Shown here: positions 34,447 to 46,416 of the stretch, piece by piece
Layout: each line of letters opens with the position of its first letter
Numbering within the stretch: position 1 is the stretch's first letter
From: Carya illinoinensis
Lineage: Eukaryota > Streptophyta > Magnoliopsida > Fagales > Juglandaceae
Direction: 5' to 3'
Assembly: GCF_018687715.1 (NCBI RefSeq)
Contig: NC_056762.1
Location: forward strand, 45,439,520-45,503,519
Length of the DNA: 64,000 bases
The notes under the pieces: model-generated
Told to the model about the DNA's origin: nothing
The model's database searches: none
What the model saw: the letters and a program-made list of their open reading frames with translations, nothing else
Program-made: the position numbers and the translations under genes

Positions 34447-36081
34447 TTATTTATTAGTATTAGAAGAAACAAGATTTTTAGGTACCCATATGACCCTAAT
34501 AGTCATTGTATGATTTCTTCTAATAGGACAAGTATGATAATTATGACCATTTCTATTACAAAAATTGTAAATAACATGTGACATATATGAAAAACTTGAA
34601 TGATTATAATAATATCTTTTTTTGACAAAATTATTTTTATGAAAAGAATTTTGAATATTAGTCTTTGATGTAGAAGGATTATCAAAGAAATTTTTATAAG
34701 ATTTGTATTTTTGTTTTGGCATATATCCCAAACCTGCCTTGTCAAAAACATATCTTTGACTACCAAGAAGTTTTTCAAAATTTCTTTTTCCATTCGTAAA
34801 TTTTTTAACAATATTTTCTAAATCGGTTTTTTTCTTATTCAATTCAAGATTTTCATCTTTCAAAATGATACTTTCTTTTCTTAAAATTTCAATTTCGTTT
34901 GTTAAAGAAGAATTTTTCTTTTTCAAAGCAGTATACTTTATACCCAATTTTTCAAATTCCTCATATACCTCTTCTAAAACATTTTGCAATTCTTCATATG
35001 AAGGATCTTCAATATTATCAAGATTTGTTACCTCAATGTCATCTTTAGCCATAAGACAAAGATTTGCTGATTCTCTATTGCTTGCTTCACTATCTGAACT
35101 ACTTGAATCATCATCCCATGTAGCTTTCATTGCTTTCTTGCCCTTGTTTAGATCTTTTTTTTAGCATAGAACAATCTGGTTTGATATGACCAGGTTTATT
35201 GCAGTTATAACAAATTAAAGTGTCATTTTTACCTGAATCTTTCTTAGAAAACTTTTTGAAAGATTTCCTTGGAGGAGTTCTATTTTTCTTCAAGAACCTC
35301 TGAATTCTTCTTGTTATCATCGCAACTTCTTCATCTTTATCTTCATTTTCCTCATCTTCATCACTTTCACTTTCATGAGGAACAACTTTAAGTGCTAAGC
35401 TCTTCTTTGGCTTTCCTTCTTCTTCTCCTCTTTTCAATGTGTACTCATGGGTGATAAGTGACCCGATGAGTTCATTGACTTCGAGCTTCTTGAGGTCTCT
35501 AGTTTCAAGAATCGCTGTAACTTTTGATTCCCAATGTTTTGGTAAAAAGTTGAGAATTTTTCTTACTATATCCACATTGGAATAAACTTTGCCAAGAGCT
35601 GTTAAGCTGTTTATGATGTTAGTAAAACAAGTGTGCATACTAGAAATAGATTCATCATCATTCATTTTAAACATTTCATATTCATGAGTAAGAATATAAA
35701 TTCTTGATTCCTTGACTTGCGAAGTTCCTTCATAAGTTACTTCCAAGTTATCCCAAATTTCCTTTGCTGTAGCGCAATTCATTATTCTATTAAACTCATT
35801 TCCATTAAGAGCATTATATAATAAATTCATAGCAGTTAAATTTAAAGTATAAAGTCATCGTCTTTACGATCAAACTCTCATTCTTCCTTTTTGACCTTTA
35901 CTCCATCAACCACTTTTGTTGGAATATAAGGTCCATTTACAATACATTTCCAGATTTCTCTACCTTGAGTTTGAAAAAATATTCTCATTCTAACTTTCCA
36001 GAATGAGTAATTATCTCCACAAAAGAGTGGAGGCCGACCGTTAGATTGACCTTCACCAAATGAAACTGCAATGTTAGCCAT
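34447..36081 (-). pseudogene. Sirevirus-like gag (frameshifted)
   Basis: Starts MANIAVSFGEGQSNGRPPLF at 36081, with DNYSFWKVRM typical of copia Gag N-termini. A stop at about 35880 and a frameshift lead to a long frame from 35830 with the capsid-like region (MNLLYNALNGNEFNRI) and the zinc knuckle CYNCNKPGHIKPDC near 35205-35165. An eight-base A-run (complement of 35155-35162) marks a second frame change. After it come an acidic Ser-rich part, a long coiled coil (residue pattern LKKKNSSLTNEIEILRKE) and a second knuckle-like motif CNRNGHNYHTCPI near 34553-34515. Gag forms the particle. Confidence 0.88.
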
Positions 36082-36126
36082 ACGATCTTAACTCAAAAGA
36101 TAGTTAATCTTATAATAGAGCTCTTA

Positions 36127-36138
36127 GCTCTGATACCA
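36127..36138 (-). promoter_or_regulatory. primer binding site, initiator tRNA-Met type
   Basis: The minus strand reads TGGTATCAGAGC two bases inside the 5' LTR, the standard complement to the 3' end of initiator tRNA-Met in plant copia elements. Confidence 0.93.
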
Positions 36139-36140
36139 AT

Positions 36141-37477
36141 TGTTGCTCAGATGACTAACACAAGAGGGGGGTGAATTGAGTTATATTAAAAAAAATAACA
36201 ATTATAAATCAAATATACAATATAAAATATAAACAAAATACGAAACAGTAATAAATATAAAGAGTAAGGGTAAGAGAGAAGCAAACTCAGTATGTTAACG
36301 AGGTTCGGCCCCACTGCCTACGTCCTCGCCTCAAGCTACCCATTGAGGATCCCCAAATTCACTATTCAACCTCCTTCAGGTGGAGATAGAAACCTATTAT
36401 ACCTTTGAACAACATCGCTACAAACGATTTGTGTAGAACATCCTCTACACTTGCAATCACCTTACATGTGGTGATTCAACTATTCTCCGTATAGAACACT
36501 TTCTACACACACAAGGGTTATAAACACCATTTTTCTGATACAAGAGCTGATAGTGGGTAGGTTATCAGAAAACACTCCTCAATGAGTGAAATAAGAACAA
36601 TACAGCGCAAACTATATCTCTTAAAATAAACAAGGATTAAGGCTCAATACTTAAAGAAGAGAGAATGAAAGCTTTGAATGAATGTTGTATGCTCTGGATG
36701 TTATAAATGTGAAGCTCTCAAATGACCTATTTATAGGCATATGAGACTTCATATTCAAATTAAAAAAGATCCACATGTCAAAGATAACATCATTCACTTT
36801 TTCAAAAAATTCAAATAAAAGGTTCTTCTTTTTCAATTGGCAAAGACAACATCATTCATTTTTCAAAAATTTCAAACCTAATCTTTTACTTTTGACATAT
36901 GACAAAAGGAGCACACTTTTCTTTTTAAACAAATCAAACATAATATTTTACTTTTTGCATATTACAAGAGGAGCACACTTTACTTTTGAAAATATTCAAA
37001 TAAAATCATCGACCTTTTGCATAAGTAAAAAAAAAATCAATCACTTTTGAAAATATTCAAATAAAATATGCACATGTGAAAGATGACAATCAACCATCTT
37101 TAATATTTTCAAAGTTCAACCCTTTAATCAAGGCATGCACATGTAAAAGATGACAATCAATCATCTTTCAAAATTTTCAAATTTAATTTTCAAAAATATT
37201 CATGCACATGTGGAAAATGTATTTTAATGCTTTATGATAAAATATTAATTTTGAGCATTAATCCTAATTTGAAATTTTGAAGAGATTTACAACATTACTC
37301 TATAACTTTAATGTGAACTTGCTCCCTTCTTGCTCATGGTTGTTTTCTTGATGTGCTTGACTCCATTGTGTAGACAACTTGAGTTTGAGACTTATTTATT
37401 CTTTGAATTCATTTGTTATCATCAAAATTTATGTGTAGATATATAATTATACAAACCTTGAAACCTTGGGTTCAACA
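36141..37477 (-). repeat. 5' LTR of the Sirevirus-like element
   Basis: 1,337 bp, TGTTGAACCC... to ...GAGCAACA on the minus strand, so a TGTTG/CAACA terminal inverted repeat. It is very similar along its whole length to 28930-30264. Confidence 0.95.
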
Positions 37478-38399
37478 CACAGCCATAGCCAATGACTTGA
37501 TGCCAGATGCCTTTCCTGACGACCATGTTGGCTAATCTTACATTTCTTTGTTTCTGTGTACTCTTATTCTTTATTTTTTATTTTTTTGGTTCTATAAAGA
37601 GACATTTGTAATGGATTCCTTTTCTATACATTCAAGTTTGTACTATTTCATTGTAAAATATATATGTCAATGAAATTATTTTCCCATGATCTCTTTCCAT
37701 TCTCCTTTTTGTTCTTACACCTTCTTTTCTCTTTTTGTTAGTGTGTGCGAGAGGTCAGGATAGGTGTGGTGTTGGTGTGGCAAGGAGTGGAATGATATGC
37801 TTTTGGTCATTTGGGGGTTAAGTGTGAGGATCCCCTTCGCTCTGTGCTTTGTCATGACCTTGTAATAGGGATGGGGTGCATAATTGTGCTAAATTATACT
37901 AAGTCAGTTGTCATAAACAATTCAAACTTCAAATGCGAAAAGATCAATCCTAGGTGGTCGGGAGGATAAGTAGCTCGGGCAGCCAAGGGTTGAACCTGCG
38001 CTCCTCCGTGAGAGAGGTTGAGTAGCCTAGAGACTAAACTAACCCCTTTGAGCCTCACATGGAGGTAAGATGTCGGGAGCCAGGGGATTGGACGTGCTCT
38101 TTACCATGAGGGAGGTTTGGTAGCATGAAGCTAGACCAGCCTGTTGACTTTCCACAAGAAAGTAATATGTCGGGCAAGTAGCACACAACTGTAAAAAAAT
38201 ATCACTTTATCCATCATTTGTATACATGTTTACATTTTCTAATAATAGAACTTTCATCCGACTAGGTGTTGGAGTCATGTTGCTTCTTCAACTTTAAGTT
38301 CTCATGTTGAAGCTCTTGGCCACCTTCTTTATTTTGCCGAGCTCCTTCGCCTAGCAGTCTAGTGCCTACCTACAAAGCCCTGCCTTAAGTTGATGCAGG

Positions 38400-40655
38400 T
38401 TGACCTCCTTCACCAACTTTAGATCAGGTTTTGTTGGGCCTTCTGATGGCAAAGTTGGGCATTCTGACAGGGAAGCATGTCAATCCTCTTCTGCTTTCGC
38501 CTGCTTCCACCTTAGTAAGGGTCTCTATCAACTCTAGTTTCTCCCTGCTCACCTGCCTGACATGCAACTTAACTAGGTTAGTTAGGGCGCAAAGTGCCAA
38601 TTTCTCATCTTTCAAACCTCCCCGGTAGTCCATGATAAGGATCGCCAACTACTCCACCCACTGAAAAATACACAAGTTAGTAGCAAGGAAAGAAGAATAA
38701 TGAGAAATAGGAGGACACACCATAGCTTATTCCAAAGAAGAATGCATTAAGTGTGCCCACCATCCCTTGGATGGACTCGTTGCGAGCTCTCTCAAGCCTG
38801 AACTCAACCCGTGAGACCTCGGCCCTGCCAGCCTCACAAGATGACCCCACGTGCCCCAAATGTAAGTAAGAGAAAGCTGCACGGACAAGAGAACAACTCG
38901 ACCCCTTGGCCTTAGCCTCTGGCGGGACCATGATTGATGTTGTGATGGTGTTAGTGAAGGTCAACAAGATTTTAGTCTCAGGAGAGACTACCAAAGCCTC
39001 ATTGGCCTTCACTAAAACCTCCATGACCTAAGCCTCAGGCAAGACTACCGAGACCTCCTTGGCCACCTCTGCCATCACCACAAAAATCTCACTTGCCTCT
39101 GAGACAACCACCATGGGTGTTTCCATCGAAGTTACTTCATGCTCAGGAGAATATTTGAAGCGGGACTTGGGAAAGGAGACCCCTATCCTCACTGAGGCTG
39201 AAGACATCCATGCCCTCGCTTGCCTGTGCCTACTTCCCGGCAGATGGAAAGCCATCACCCTTTACAGCATGCTCACCTCCCACAAGGGAGAAAATCATCT
39301 CGACGTTGACCTTGGGTGGAAGGACAATGATCTTGGACTCTCTTTAGAGGTGGTTCAAGAGAGCCCGTAGAAATGCAACGCCAGTATCTCTTTAGCCTGA
39401 GTAAGGGTCTTGGTCTTTCCTGAATTGTTCGGTAGGGTAGGAGAAGAAACGGGTTGAGAAACCAGAGAGGGATCACTGGCCGAGGGGCTTCAACCATCTA
39501 AAAAACAACCTAGAAACCCTAGGGCTTGCTTGTGACAGCAGAAGCACTCGGCGAGGTGGTGAACTGTGTGGTCTTCGACGCAAAGGATGGTGGGGTGGGC
39601 ACAACAGCCCCCATAATAGCCAAAGATGGTATCAGCCGAGGAAATACCACAAGAAGATAAGCTTGTCTAGAAGGGGGTGGTGGAGCAGAGTCGGAGTTCT
39701 TGTCCCCAGGCTCTTCAGTCTGAGGCTCTTTCCCCTTCCCCTCCAATAAAGAGCTTGGAGACTTCTTGCACCCCTAGGGGGTAGTGAGTCGCAGGGGAAT
39801 GCGACGGTCATCAAAATGAGCATGCACCGGGGGAGCCAGATAACACCTTACACTAGGCTCCTCCAACAAGGCCTTAGAGTAAAAATCCTCATGGTGTGAC
39901 TTCACTCAGGCTTGGACTATCTCCAGCCGACTCTCCTCTTCCTTGGTGGTCGTCGGCCAAACCTCCTTATCCTCCAACATGATCCCCCAAATGGCTCAAA
40001 TAGGGAACTCCTACCGATAGTTTCTCTGACTTGGAACTCCCACACCTTGACAAATAGAAAGAAGAACTGTCGATTCTAGTCTTTGACCCAGTTATGCTGC
40101 TACTCCAAATGGGCCATTGTCTACCCTTGAATCGATCATAAATTGCAAGTATTTCCCTTTTTCTTCAAGATGCTGTGGGTTAGAAGAAACTCTTGGGCAG
40201 TGAGGTCTGGGTGCTATTGCTTGACTTCCTCCAGTGCCCGACGCTAGACAACACAACAACATGTTAGAATCCTCTACGCATTGGGATGGAGTTGTGTGGG
40301 AGCTAGATAAAGGTAGTCTAGCACATCATGAACCGGTCAGCAAAAAGGAAGCCGCAGCCCGCTGGTAAACATAATAGGGCATAATGCCACCTTTGAAGCA
40401 TGACTCTTAAAGTCTATGGCCCCTTCACAGGCAACAAGAACCTCGAAGACGACGGAGTCTGAGACCCCGAAAAAAGCCTTTAGTGACCTCAAAAGTATCA
40501 AAGTAGCCTCTGACCTCCAGTTGAAACACTCAAAATGTTAGGACTCTGTGTGGACCTCTAGAGGATTCATTCCCCTAGGGCTCCTAATAGAATCTTAAGG
40601 AGCAGGCATCTTGAGACCTAGGGAGTAGCAAGAGAGACATTCTTAGAAGCCATGT
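38400..40655 (-). pseudogene. decayed antisense ORF of the Tat-type element
   Basis: Read on the minus strand from MASKNVSLATP (40652), and despite many stops, coding-like blocks follow in order. They are FFGVSDSVVFEVLVACEGAI near 40480-40430, KVALCPIMFTSGLRLPF near 40400-40350, EFLLTHSILKKKG near 40185, and EVWPTTTKEEESRLEIVQAW near 39960. Then come HEDFYSKALLEEPSVRCYLA and a Pro/Ser-rich part near 39700. Later pieces include a frame at 39024-38677 (VLVKANEALVVSPETKI). Position after integrase and opposite orientation match the antisense ORF known in Tat/Grande-type elements (gene 23 of Grande). Function of that protein is unknown. This copy is dead. Confidence 0.7.
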
Positions 40656-41425
40656 GATGCAGGGGGATCCGAGACAGATGATGCTGAGCTGTCAGATTGC
40701 ACCTTGATGGCGTTGAAATACCATGAGTTGGCAGATCAATGCAAAGGCGGGAATTGATTGTGATATATTCCTCATTGGGGCCGTTTTGAGTGCGTTTCAG
40801 TCTTTTGGCCATAACTTTGGCTACGGGTGTCGGAATCGCACATAAGACCCCAACTCAGAAAGCTCTTCTCGGCGCGCACGCTGTCCACATTGAGCATAGC
40901 TCCATGTGCCTTTTTTTAGACCTCAAATTCTGCTGTTTTCTCCTCCGAATCACTAGTTATAGTTATTTTTTTTCTACTTATGGTAATATTTTGCTTGTCA
41001 GTTAGGAAGTCATTTTAAACCCGATTTGGGCCGGATTTTTTGCAGATTGCTTATTTTATTTCAAATTTCAATTTGGAGTGATTTATGAGATTTTGCTATT
41101 TCTGGAAAAATTCGAATAAACATGATTTTTGGCTATAACAGTCCGGCTTGTGGACTGATTTTCATTATGGCTTGATTTGATGATATTCAGTTAAACCTCT
41201 CTCTGGTTTTGGGTGATTTTTCTCCTGTGAATCATCTGTTGGAACTAGCCTGCAGGATAATCGCTATTCTGTTCAGCGTCACCATGAAATTAGATAATTG
41301 AGGTTGACTGAGAATTCAAAGAAATAGGAGAAGAAGGCAAGGAAATGGGAAAGAAAGAAGGTAAAGGTTCAAGAACTTCAAGAAAGAGTGAAGGTAGACA
41401 AATTGAAGAAGGGAAGAGGGATGAA

Positions 41426-41433
41426 CTTAAATA
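41426..41433 (-). promoter_or_regulatory. possible TATA-like box upstream of the Tat antisense ORF
   Basis: The minus strand has TATTTAAG here, followed by a CT-rich leader (TTCATCCCTCTTCCCTTC). It lies about 770 bp before the antisense ATG at 40652, so an intron in the leader would be needed. Inference only. Confidence 0.3.
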
Positions 41434-41479
41434 ACACCTGCATCGTTTAAAGTTCCCCAAGCCACAAATCAGCACGCTC

Positions 41480-42330
41480 TACAAAGGAGAGAGTGAATGA
41501 GTGAAAATCCTGCGATATGCGCTGCACGAAGCGACTTAGGAGGGAAGCCGTCAACCCTATCCTAGAACAAGGAAGTCAAATGGGCTCACTCAAGTGCATT
41601 TGTCAGAGACATGCTGCCAAAATGTCCCCAGAAATAAAGGAATTCCCACCAAACACATTTGGTGAGAATTGGCAGGGTGACTGGAAGGGATATTCCGCTT
41701 TTAACTCACTTGGTTAGGCCTGGTCCAGATACTAAGGCCCCCTCAGACTAGAGCCTACACTCTCACAACCTAAGAATCATCAAAGGGGCTTGGCCCAATC
41801 CACGAGTTGTGCTGATAGAAAGGGAACGTACCACTTGGGAAACAATTCCAAGGGGACAAATGAGACGCACTGACACTCACTTGCAATGACCAGCATTAAA
41901 GGGTCCATGCTGGCAAGTGAACAAAAAGCACATGCAACCCTCCATTCTCTGACAACGGGGACAAGAAGTAACCACACCAATCACCAACCGTCGAGGTACC
42001 ACCTGGGAAGCCGCACTTCATTAATGGCGCCACCTTAGATGCCATGCCATATTAAAGGCAATGATTGGGGTAGCTGTGGGCACGCCACTTGCCCCTGACG
42101 TAAGGTACGAGAATGTCCTCTCATAACCTCGTATAAAAACCATGCTCCAGGTATGAATGAATCTCTATAAACTCCGTTATTTTCTAGCAATTCTCTCAGA
42201 CAAAGTATTGACTTTAGCATTAGAGGCTTCCTAGACCACCCTCGAGCGCATCCTTGTTTTTGTGATTGCAGGTAGAAACGTCTCAACCCGGGTTGCAGGA
42301 ACTTAGCCCAGACGTACAAAACACGACCTT
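41480..42330 (+). repeat. 3' LTR of the Tat-type element (borders approximate)
   Basis: A CGTATAAAAACCATG TATA region at about 42129-42143 and the downstream TTGACTTTAGCATTAGAGGC block (about 42208) resemble the R/U5 part of Tat LTRs. The 5' partner is absent, so the borders are guesses. Confidence 0.5.
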
Positions 42331-43592
42331 AATAGAGGTAGTTAGAAGAGAAGGAGTTAATTATGGAATGTTAGGAATATATTGAAGTAGTTTCATGTTT
42401 ATGCGAAGAATGGATTAAAAATGATAGATAGGCTGTGATAGTCACGAACTGCATGGATGACCACGAGTTAAGTTAGAATCAAGTTAGAGGATAAGATGGT
42501 AACCTTCAAGCTTTTTCAGTAAGGATTGTAGTATGGAAGGTACAAGTGCTACACGATGGATCATATTAAGTACTTGGAAATGACTTGACCATGTCAATGG
42601 AGGGCTGACATGACTCGATGACTCAAGGTGCTATACAAGGAGTGATTGAAGCAATGAACATGAATGAAGGCATGAAGATGATAATGTGAGGACGAGCATG
42701 AATAGATTCGAACAAAGTATAAACAAATTTTGAGGATGTAATTTTTATAAGGAGGGGAGATTGTGACCAATCGCTCATTTTCCTCTTGATTAGTCACGAG
42801 TCTCGCCTATACATTTTAAATCTCAAATCTTTGTTTTGAATTTAGTGGATGATTCTTAAATCGAGCTGAGTAGTTTAAAATCGTCCAAATATTTTAATAG
42901 TCAAACTATATTTTAAATAGGGTATTTTTAGAGTTATTGAACCAAACCTAACTTTTAAAGTAAGCCTCTTTAATTTAAGATCCCCAAAAATAATATAGTT
43001 TTAGAAAATCATTTTATTTAAATGATTTATTTCTCTAGGAATACTATTTAATATTCGTCATTTTATTTTATGTTAAAAACTCTACATATTTAGATGATTT
43101 TATTTCCTTAGAAATATTTATTAAAGATTATCATTTTATTTTATGGTGAAGATTATTATTTTTAGATCAAGAATAAGAAGTTGCATTTTAAAACCTAGTT
43201 TGTTTCCCCTTGTAATTATTTCTACTCTTTATTTTCTATTAATCTTTTATTTTAGTTGGATTTAAATCAACCCCAAATGTATGGCTAATATAAGTTGCCC
43301 AAAAAAACCCTAATTGCTAAAAAAAAAGTATCCTTTACGAATACTGCATATTGTTAGATGCATGTTAGGTGTATTGCATCTTTATTTGTAAAAAATGTGC
43401 GGTTAAATAATCTTGTGTTGCATGTCTAGATGCTTCAGAGTCTGTCAAATCACAAGCGAAATCTTGGGTTGTCAAATCATCCAACTACACACATATACAC
43501 CACTCGGTTAGGCCTTCCTAGTACACTCGATCATCATCTAAACATCCATAATGTTCCCAACCACCATTTGCAACAATCCAGATGAATTAACA
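42331..43592 (+). mobile_element. 3' end of another Ty3/gypsy element: polypurine tract and start of an LTR
   Basis: AAGGAGGGGAGA at 42749-42760 followed by TTGTGACC matches the junction of polypurine tract and LTR (TGTGA...) at 57069-57088 of the Tekay-like copy, in a diverged form. Upstream (42331-42748) there is no readable pol. Downstream AT-rich sequence to about 43450 may be the LTR, but no end or partner was found. No gene in this stretch. Confidence 0.5.
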
Positions 43593-43600
43593 ATTTCAAC

Positions 43601-43945
43601 TAGTGTTTTAAATACCGTACCGTACTGGTCGGTATATACCTTACCAGCCACTGGTCCGGTATAGATATTTTACCTGTTTCGTACTTGTCCAAATATCGGC
43701 CTACGTATCGGCCGGTATTTCGGTCTTTACCCTTTTTTTTTTCATTTCTTCAAACTATAAGCTCCTTTTTGACCCCCAATTCAGAACAAGCTATTTATAA
43801 TTTATATATATATATATGTATATTTATGTATAATTTATTCATATATCGACTATTCCAAAACGGTATACAAAACGGTACCGGTACCGAAATATTTCATTCC
43901 AGTGCCTTGATCGGTAGAACATCCGGTACGGTATTCAAAACATTC
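43601..43945. mobile_element. hAT-type MITE, 345 bp, perfect 8-bp target duplication
   Basis: Left end TAGTGTTTTAAATACCGTAC and inverted right end GAATGTTTTGAATACCGTAC pair over about 20 bp. ATTTCAAC flanks it at 43593-43600 and 43946-43953. The interior carries repeated CGGTA/TACCG motifs in both orientations, as binding-site arrays of hAT elements do. No coding capacity; the frame over 43685-44062 crosses its border and is spurious. Confidence 0.9.
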
Positions 43946-43953
43946 ATTTCAAC

Positions 43954-44286
43954 CCCAAAGTTCATTGCTTTGCACAACACATCCAACCACATAGCTTATC
44001 TGGATACTTCACATGAGATACAACCACATCACAAACTACACAAACATCCCATCACTTCTTAGTATATTGCCATATTAGAATTGCATAATGATCCCATCAT
44101 TTCACAGAGTATATAGCTATAACACCAACCACATAACGATTTCACATTTACCCCTTCACTTCCTTCCTAGTTTATCACAATCAATACATTCAATATATAT
44201 AAATATAAATCTGTCCATATTCAAACACAATACCAACAACTAAATACACAACCCAAACCACATAAGTTGTAATAAACCATCAACTC

Positions 44287-44289
<3 letters not shown>
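43954..44289. other. unassigned AT-rich spacer
   Basis: CA-rich, low-complexity sequence between the hAT MITE and the microsatellite. No gene or element end recognised. Confidence 0.4.
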
Positions 44290-44331
<42 letters not shown>

Positions 44332-44336
44332 TGTGT
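44290..44336. repeat. (GA)n-(GT)n microsatellite
   Basis: About 20 GA units followed by GTGTGTG, touching the start of the first Tekay-like LTR. The LTR's own TGTG start merges with it. Confidence 0.92.
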
Positions 44337-46402
44337 GATGACCTGTTTTTTAGTGTATTTTCGCTGAAATAGTTGTTTTTATTTTAATTAATATATTAGT
44401 TATTATTTTAATTTATTTACGTTTTAAAATTATTATTTTTATTTAATTGATGTTGTGTTTTATTTCTTTTAGTTGTTTTGTGTTTTTAATCTCCTTGCGG
44501 CAGTTTAGTGTTGCTTTCCCGGAATGAGGATTAGACCTCATCTCTTTTTCCCTACACCTCTTTTTCCTTTTTCCTTTTCTTTTTCCTTTTTCTCTTTTTC
44601 CTTCTTTCTTTTTCCTTTCTTTTTCTTTTTTTTCTTTCTTTTCTTTTTCCCTCTCTCTCCCCGCGTCGACCCCCTGTCTCTCTCTCTCTTCTCTCTCCCT
44701 CACGCCAGAAATCTTCAGCCGTTCGAACCGCCGCCGTCCGGCCACCGTGTGGCTCACCGCCGGCACCGTTCGGCTCCCCTCCCTCCGGCGCACCTTCCCA
44801 CCAAAACCCACCCCCATCCGGCCGGCCATTTGGCCGGAAAAGCCCTTCAAAGCCCGCACGGGTTTGGCTCCGATCCGCCGCCGTCGCTCCACCTCCGGCC
44901 ACCATTTCTTCACCACTTCATCACCGGTCCCTTGCCGTCCTAACCCACCTATTTTTGGCCTCCAACGACCACTGGAACAGCTCCTACGAGCTAGCTTTCC
45001 TTTTTGGGAAATCCGGCCTCCCACCGCCGTTTCTGCCGCCACCCACGGCCAACCACCACTTCCAATAGCTTCACAATCATCCCTAGACCATTCCCTATCA
45101 ATCCCAAGCCCTAGTTTGTCCCCGTTCAAAAGTGAATTTTTCACAACCCACGGCCACAATGAATTTTCACTGTGACGTTGCTTTTTCTCCGCCGTTTGCA
45201 ACGCCGCGTGTTTTCTAAAATTGCCATATAGCGCTGTAAGTATTTTCCAAACCCTATTTTCAGATTTAAATATATATTGCTCTTTCAATAATTTATCTGC
45301 TGGTTGGTTGATTCCGGACTGAGTCCGAGGAGTTAGGGGGTCGGATGGATGGAGGACGGAGTTGCTTGGTTTATTGTTTTATGGTTGGTTGTATGTTTTG
45401 TGTGTTGATAATTGCATTTGCATGGTGCATGCACGTGTATTTATTTTATTTGAGAAACCCTGTTTTGCTTGCGTGAATGGATTTTTGGGTGCGTGTGTCT
45501 CACGAGCCCAAGCTGGGATGGGTTATTATCTCAGTGGAGCTCCTCTGGTCACTCGGGAGTGGATAATACTGAGTGACGTCCCCTGAGTTGTCGCTGGGCG
45601 ACGACGGGAGCGGGGCTAGAGGATGGCCTGGCCAGGTACGCGCTGGGCGCGAGTCTGGGCATCGCTCGTTTAAGTGTCACATGCGTAGTCGTTACCTGCG
45701 GTGTGGCACAGAGCCAGGGTTTGCGGATGATCCCTAGGGGAGGTCATGGTGCATGCATAACCGATTTGTTTTTATGGTTTTCGGATGTGGGCCAGTTTTT
45801 GGAAAAATGGCGATGTTGGTTTTTCGAGGCTTTGATCCATTTTCTGGGAAAATGGTGGTTTGGGCCATTATCTGGGATAATGGTGAGGCGTGATTTTTAA
45901 GGATATGTTTTATTGGGCCAAATGGATTTTTGGCGTGCGTGGTAAAAATGTGGTTTTGCGGGACATGTGCATTGGCTTTCCTTGCATTCCATGTTGCTTG
46001 AGTTCTATGTGTTTTTATCTGGTGGTGTTTGGGTTTTACTTATCTGCGGTATCATTTTTGGTTCCGTAGCTTTTGGTGCAGAGTTCGAGGATGAGGAGGA
46101 GGAGGCTGAGCCCGAGGATGCAGCTCCGCCGGGTTGCTGAAGTTATGCTTTGTATTTGATATTTTATTATATGCGTGTTTTGTAATATTTTATTTATGTA
46201 CGTTTTGGAATAGCTTTGTATTAAACTAGAAAAATTCTGGTACTTATTTATTGACTTGCTTATCCGCTGCGTGTTTCTTTGTGCACATATGTTGCCTTTG
46301 CACACACACTTGGCACACGTCGTTAGGGTGATGACCCGTGATGTCATCATCCGGACGTCTCGATTTCTCCGTGTCCATGCGTGGGGATTTGGGGGCACCA
46401 CA
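44334..46402 (+). repeat. LTR A (Tekay-like)
   Basis: 2,069 bp from TGTGATGACC to CACCACA. It contains a pyrimidine-rich TTTTCC/TTTC tract (44545-44650), a GC-rich CCGCCG part (44720-45060) and a conserved GAGGAGGAGGCTGAGCCCGA block near 46095. It is clearly more diverged from LTRs B and C than those two are from each other. Long frames in both directions come from the GC-rich tract and appear in all three LTRs. I do not call them genes. Confidence 0.9.
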
Positions 46403-46404
46403 GG

Positions 46405-46416
46405 TGGTATCAGAGC
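46405..46416 (+). promoter_or_regulatory. primer binding site, copy A
   Basis: TGGTATCAGAGC two bases after the LTR end, initiator tRNA-Met type. The same site follows LTR B at 52008-52019. Confidence 0.92.

Larger units (their letters stand above)
28930..37477 (-). mobile_element. Sirevirus-like Ty1/copia element, complete with two LTRs
   Basis: The 8,548-bp element on the minus strand has LTRs at 36141-37477 (5') and 28930-30264 (3'), a tRNA-Met primer site, gag, pol in copia order (protease, integrase, RT, RNase H) and polypurine tracts. It is flanked by perfect 5-bp repeats CACAG (28925-28929 and 37478-37482). Sirevirus assignment rests on the large gag with a coiled coil and two zinc-knuckle-like motifs, and on repeated GGGGGAG tracts near the 3' end (complement of 30328-30335 and 30436-30445), which are typical of that lineage. 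It split a Tat-type gypsy element. Confidence 0.93.
37483..42330 (+). mobile_element. Tat-type Ty3/gypsy remnant, part 2 (post-integrase region and LTR)
   Basis: Direct continuation of the element cut by the copia insertion: removing it and one CACAG copy joins 28929 to 37483. It holds a long region without + strand coding, a decayed antisense ORF (38400-40655) and an LTR-like 3' end. 37483-38400 contains no gene. (An A/T-rich stretch near 37640-37690 is followed by GC-richer spacer.). Confidence 0.7.

Noticed and set aside
44443..45288. Long minus-strand frame (281 codons) and opposing + strand frames in the LTR, repeated at 50330-50917 and 57466-58053
   Set aside because: They lie wholly inside LTRs, in a GC-rich tract flanked by pyrimidine repeats. 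They are low complexity, occur in overlapping frames on both strands and carry no recognisable domain.
46405..46416. tRNA-like sequence TGGTATCAGAGC at three places
   Set aside because: They are 12-base primer binding sites next to LTR ends, not tRNA genes. No cloverleaf-forming sequence surrounds them.
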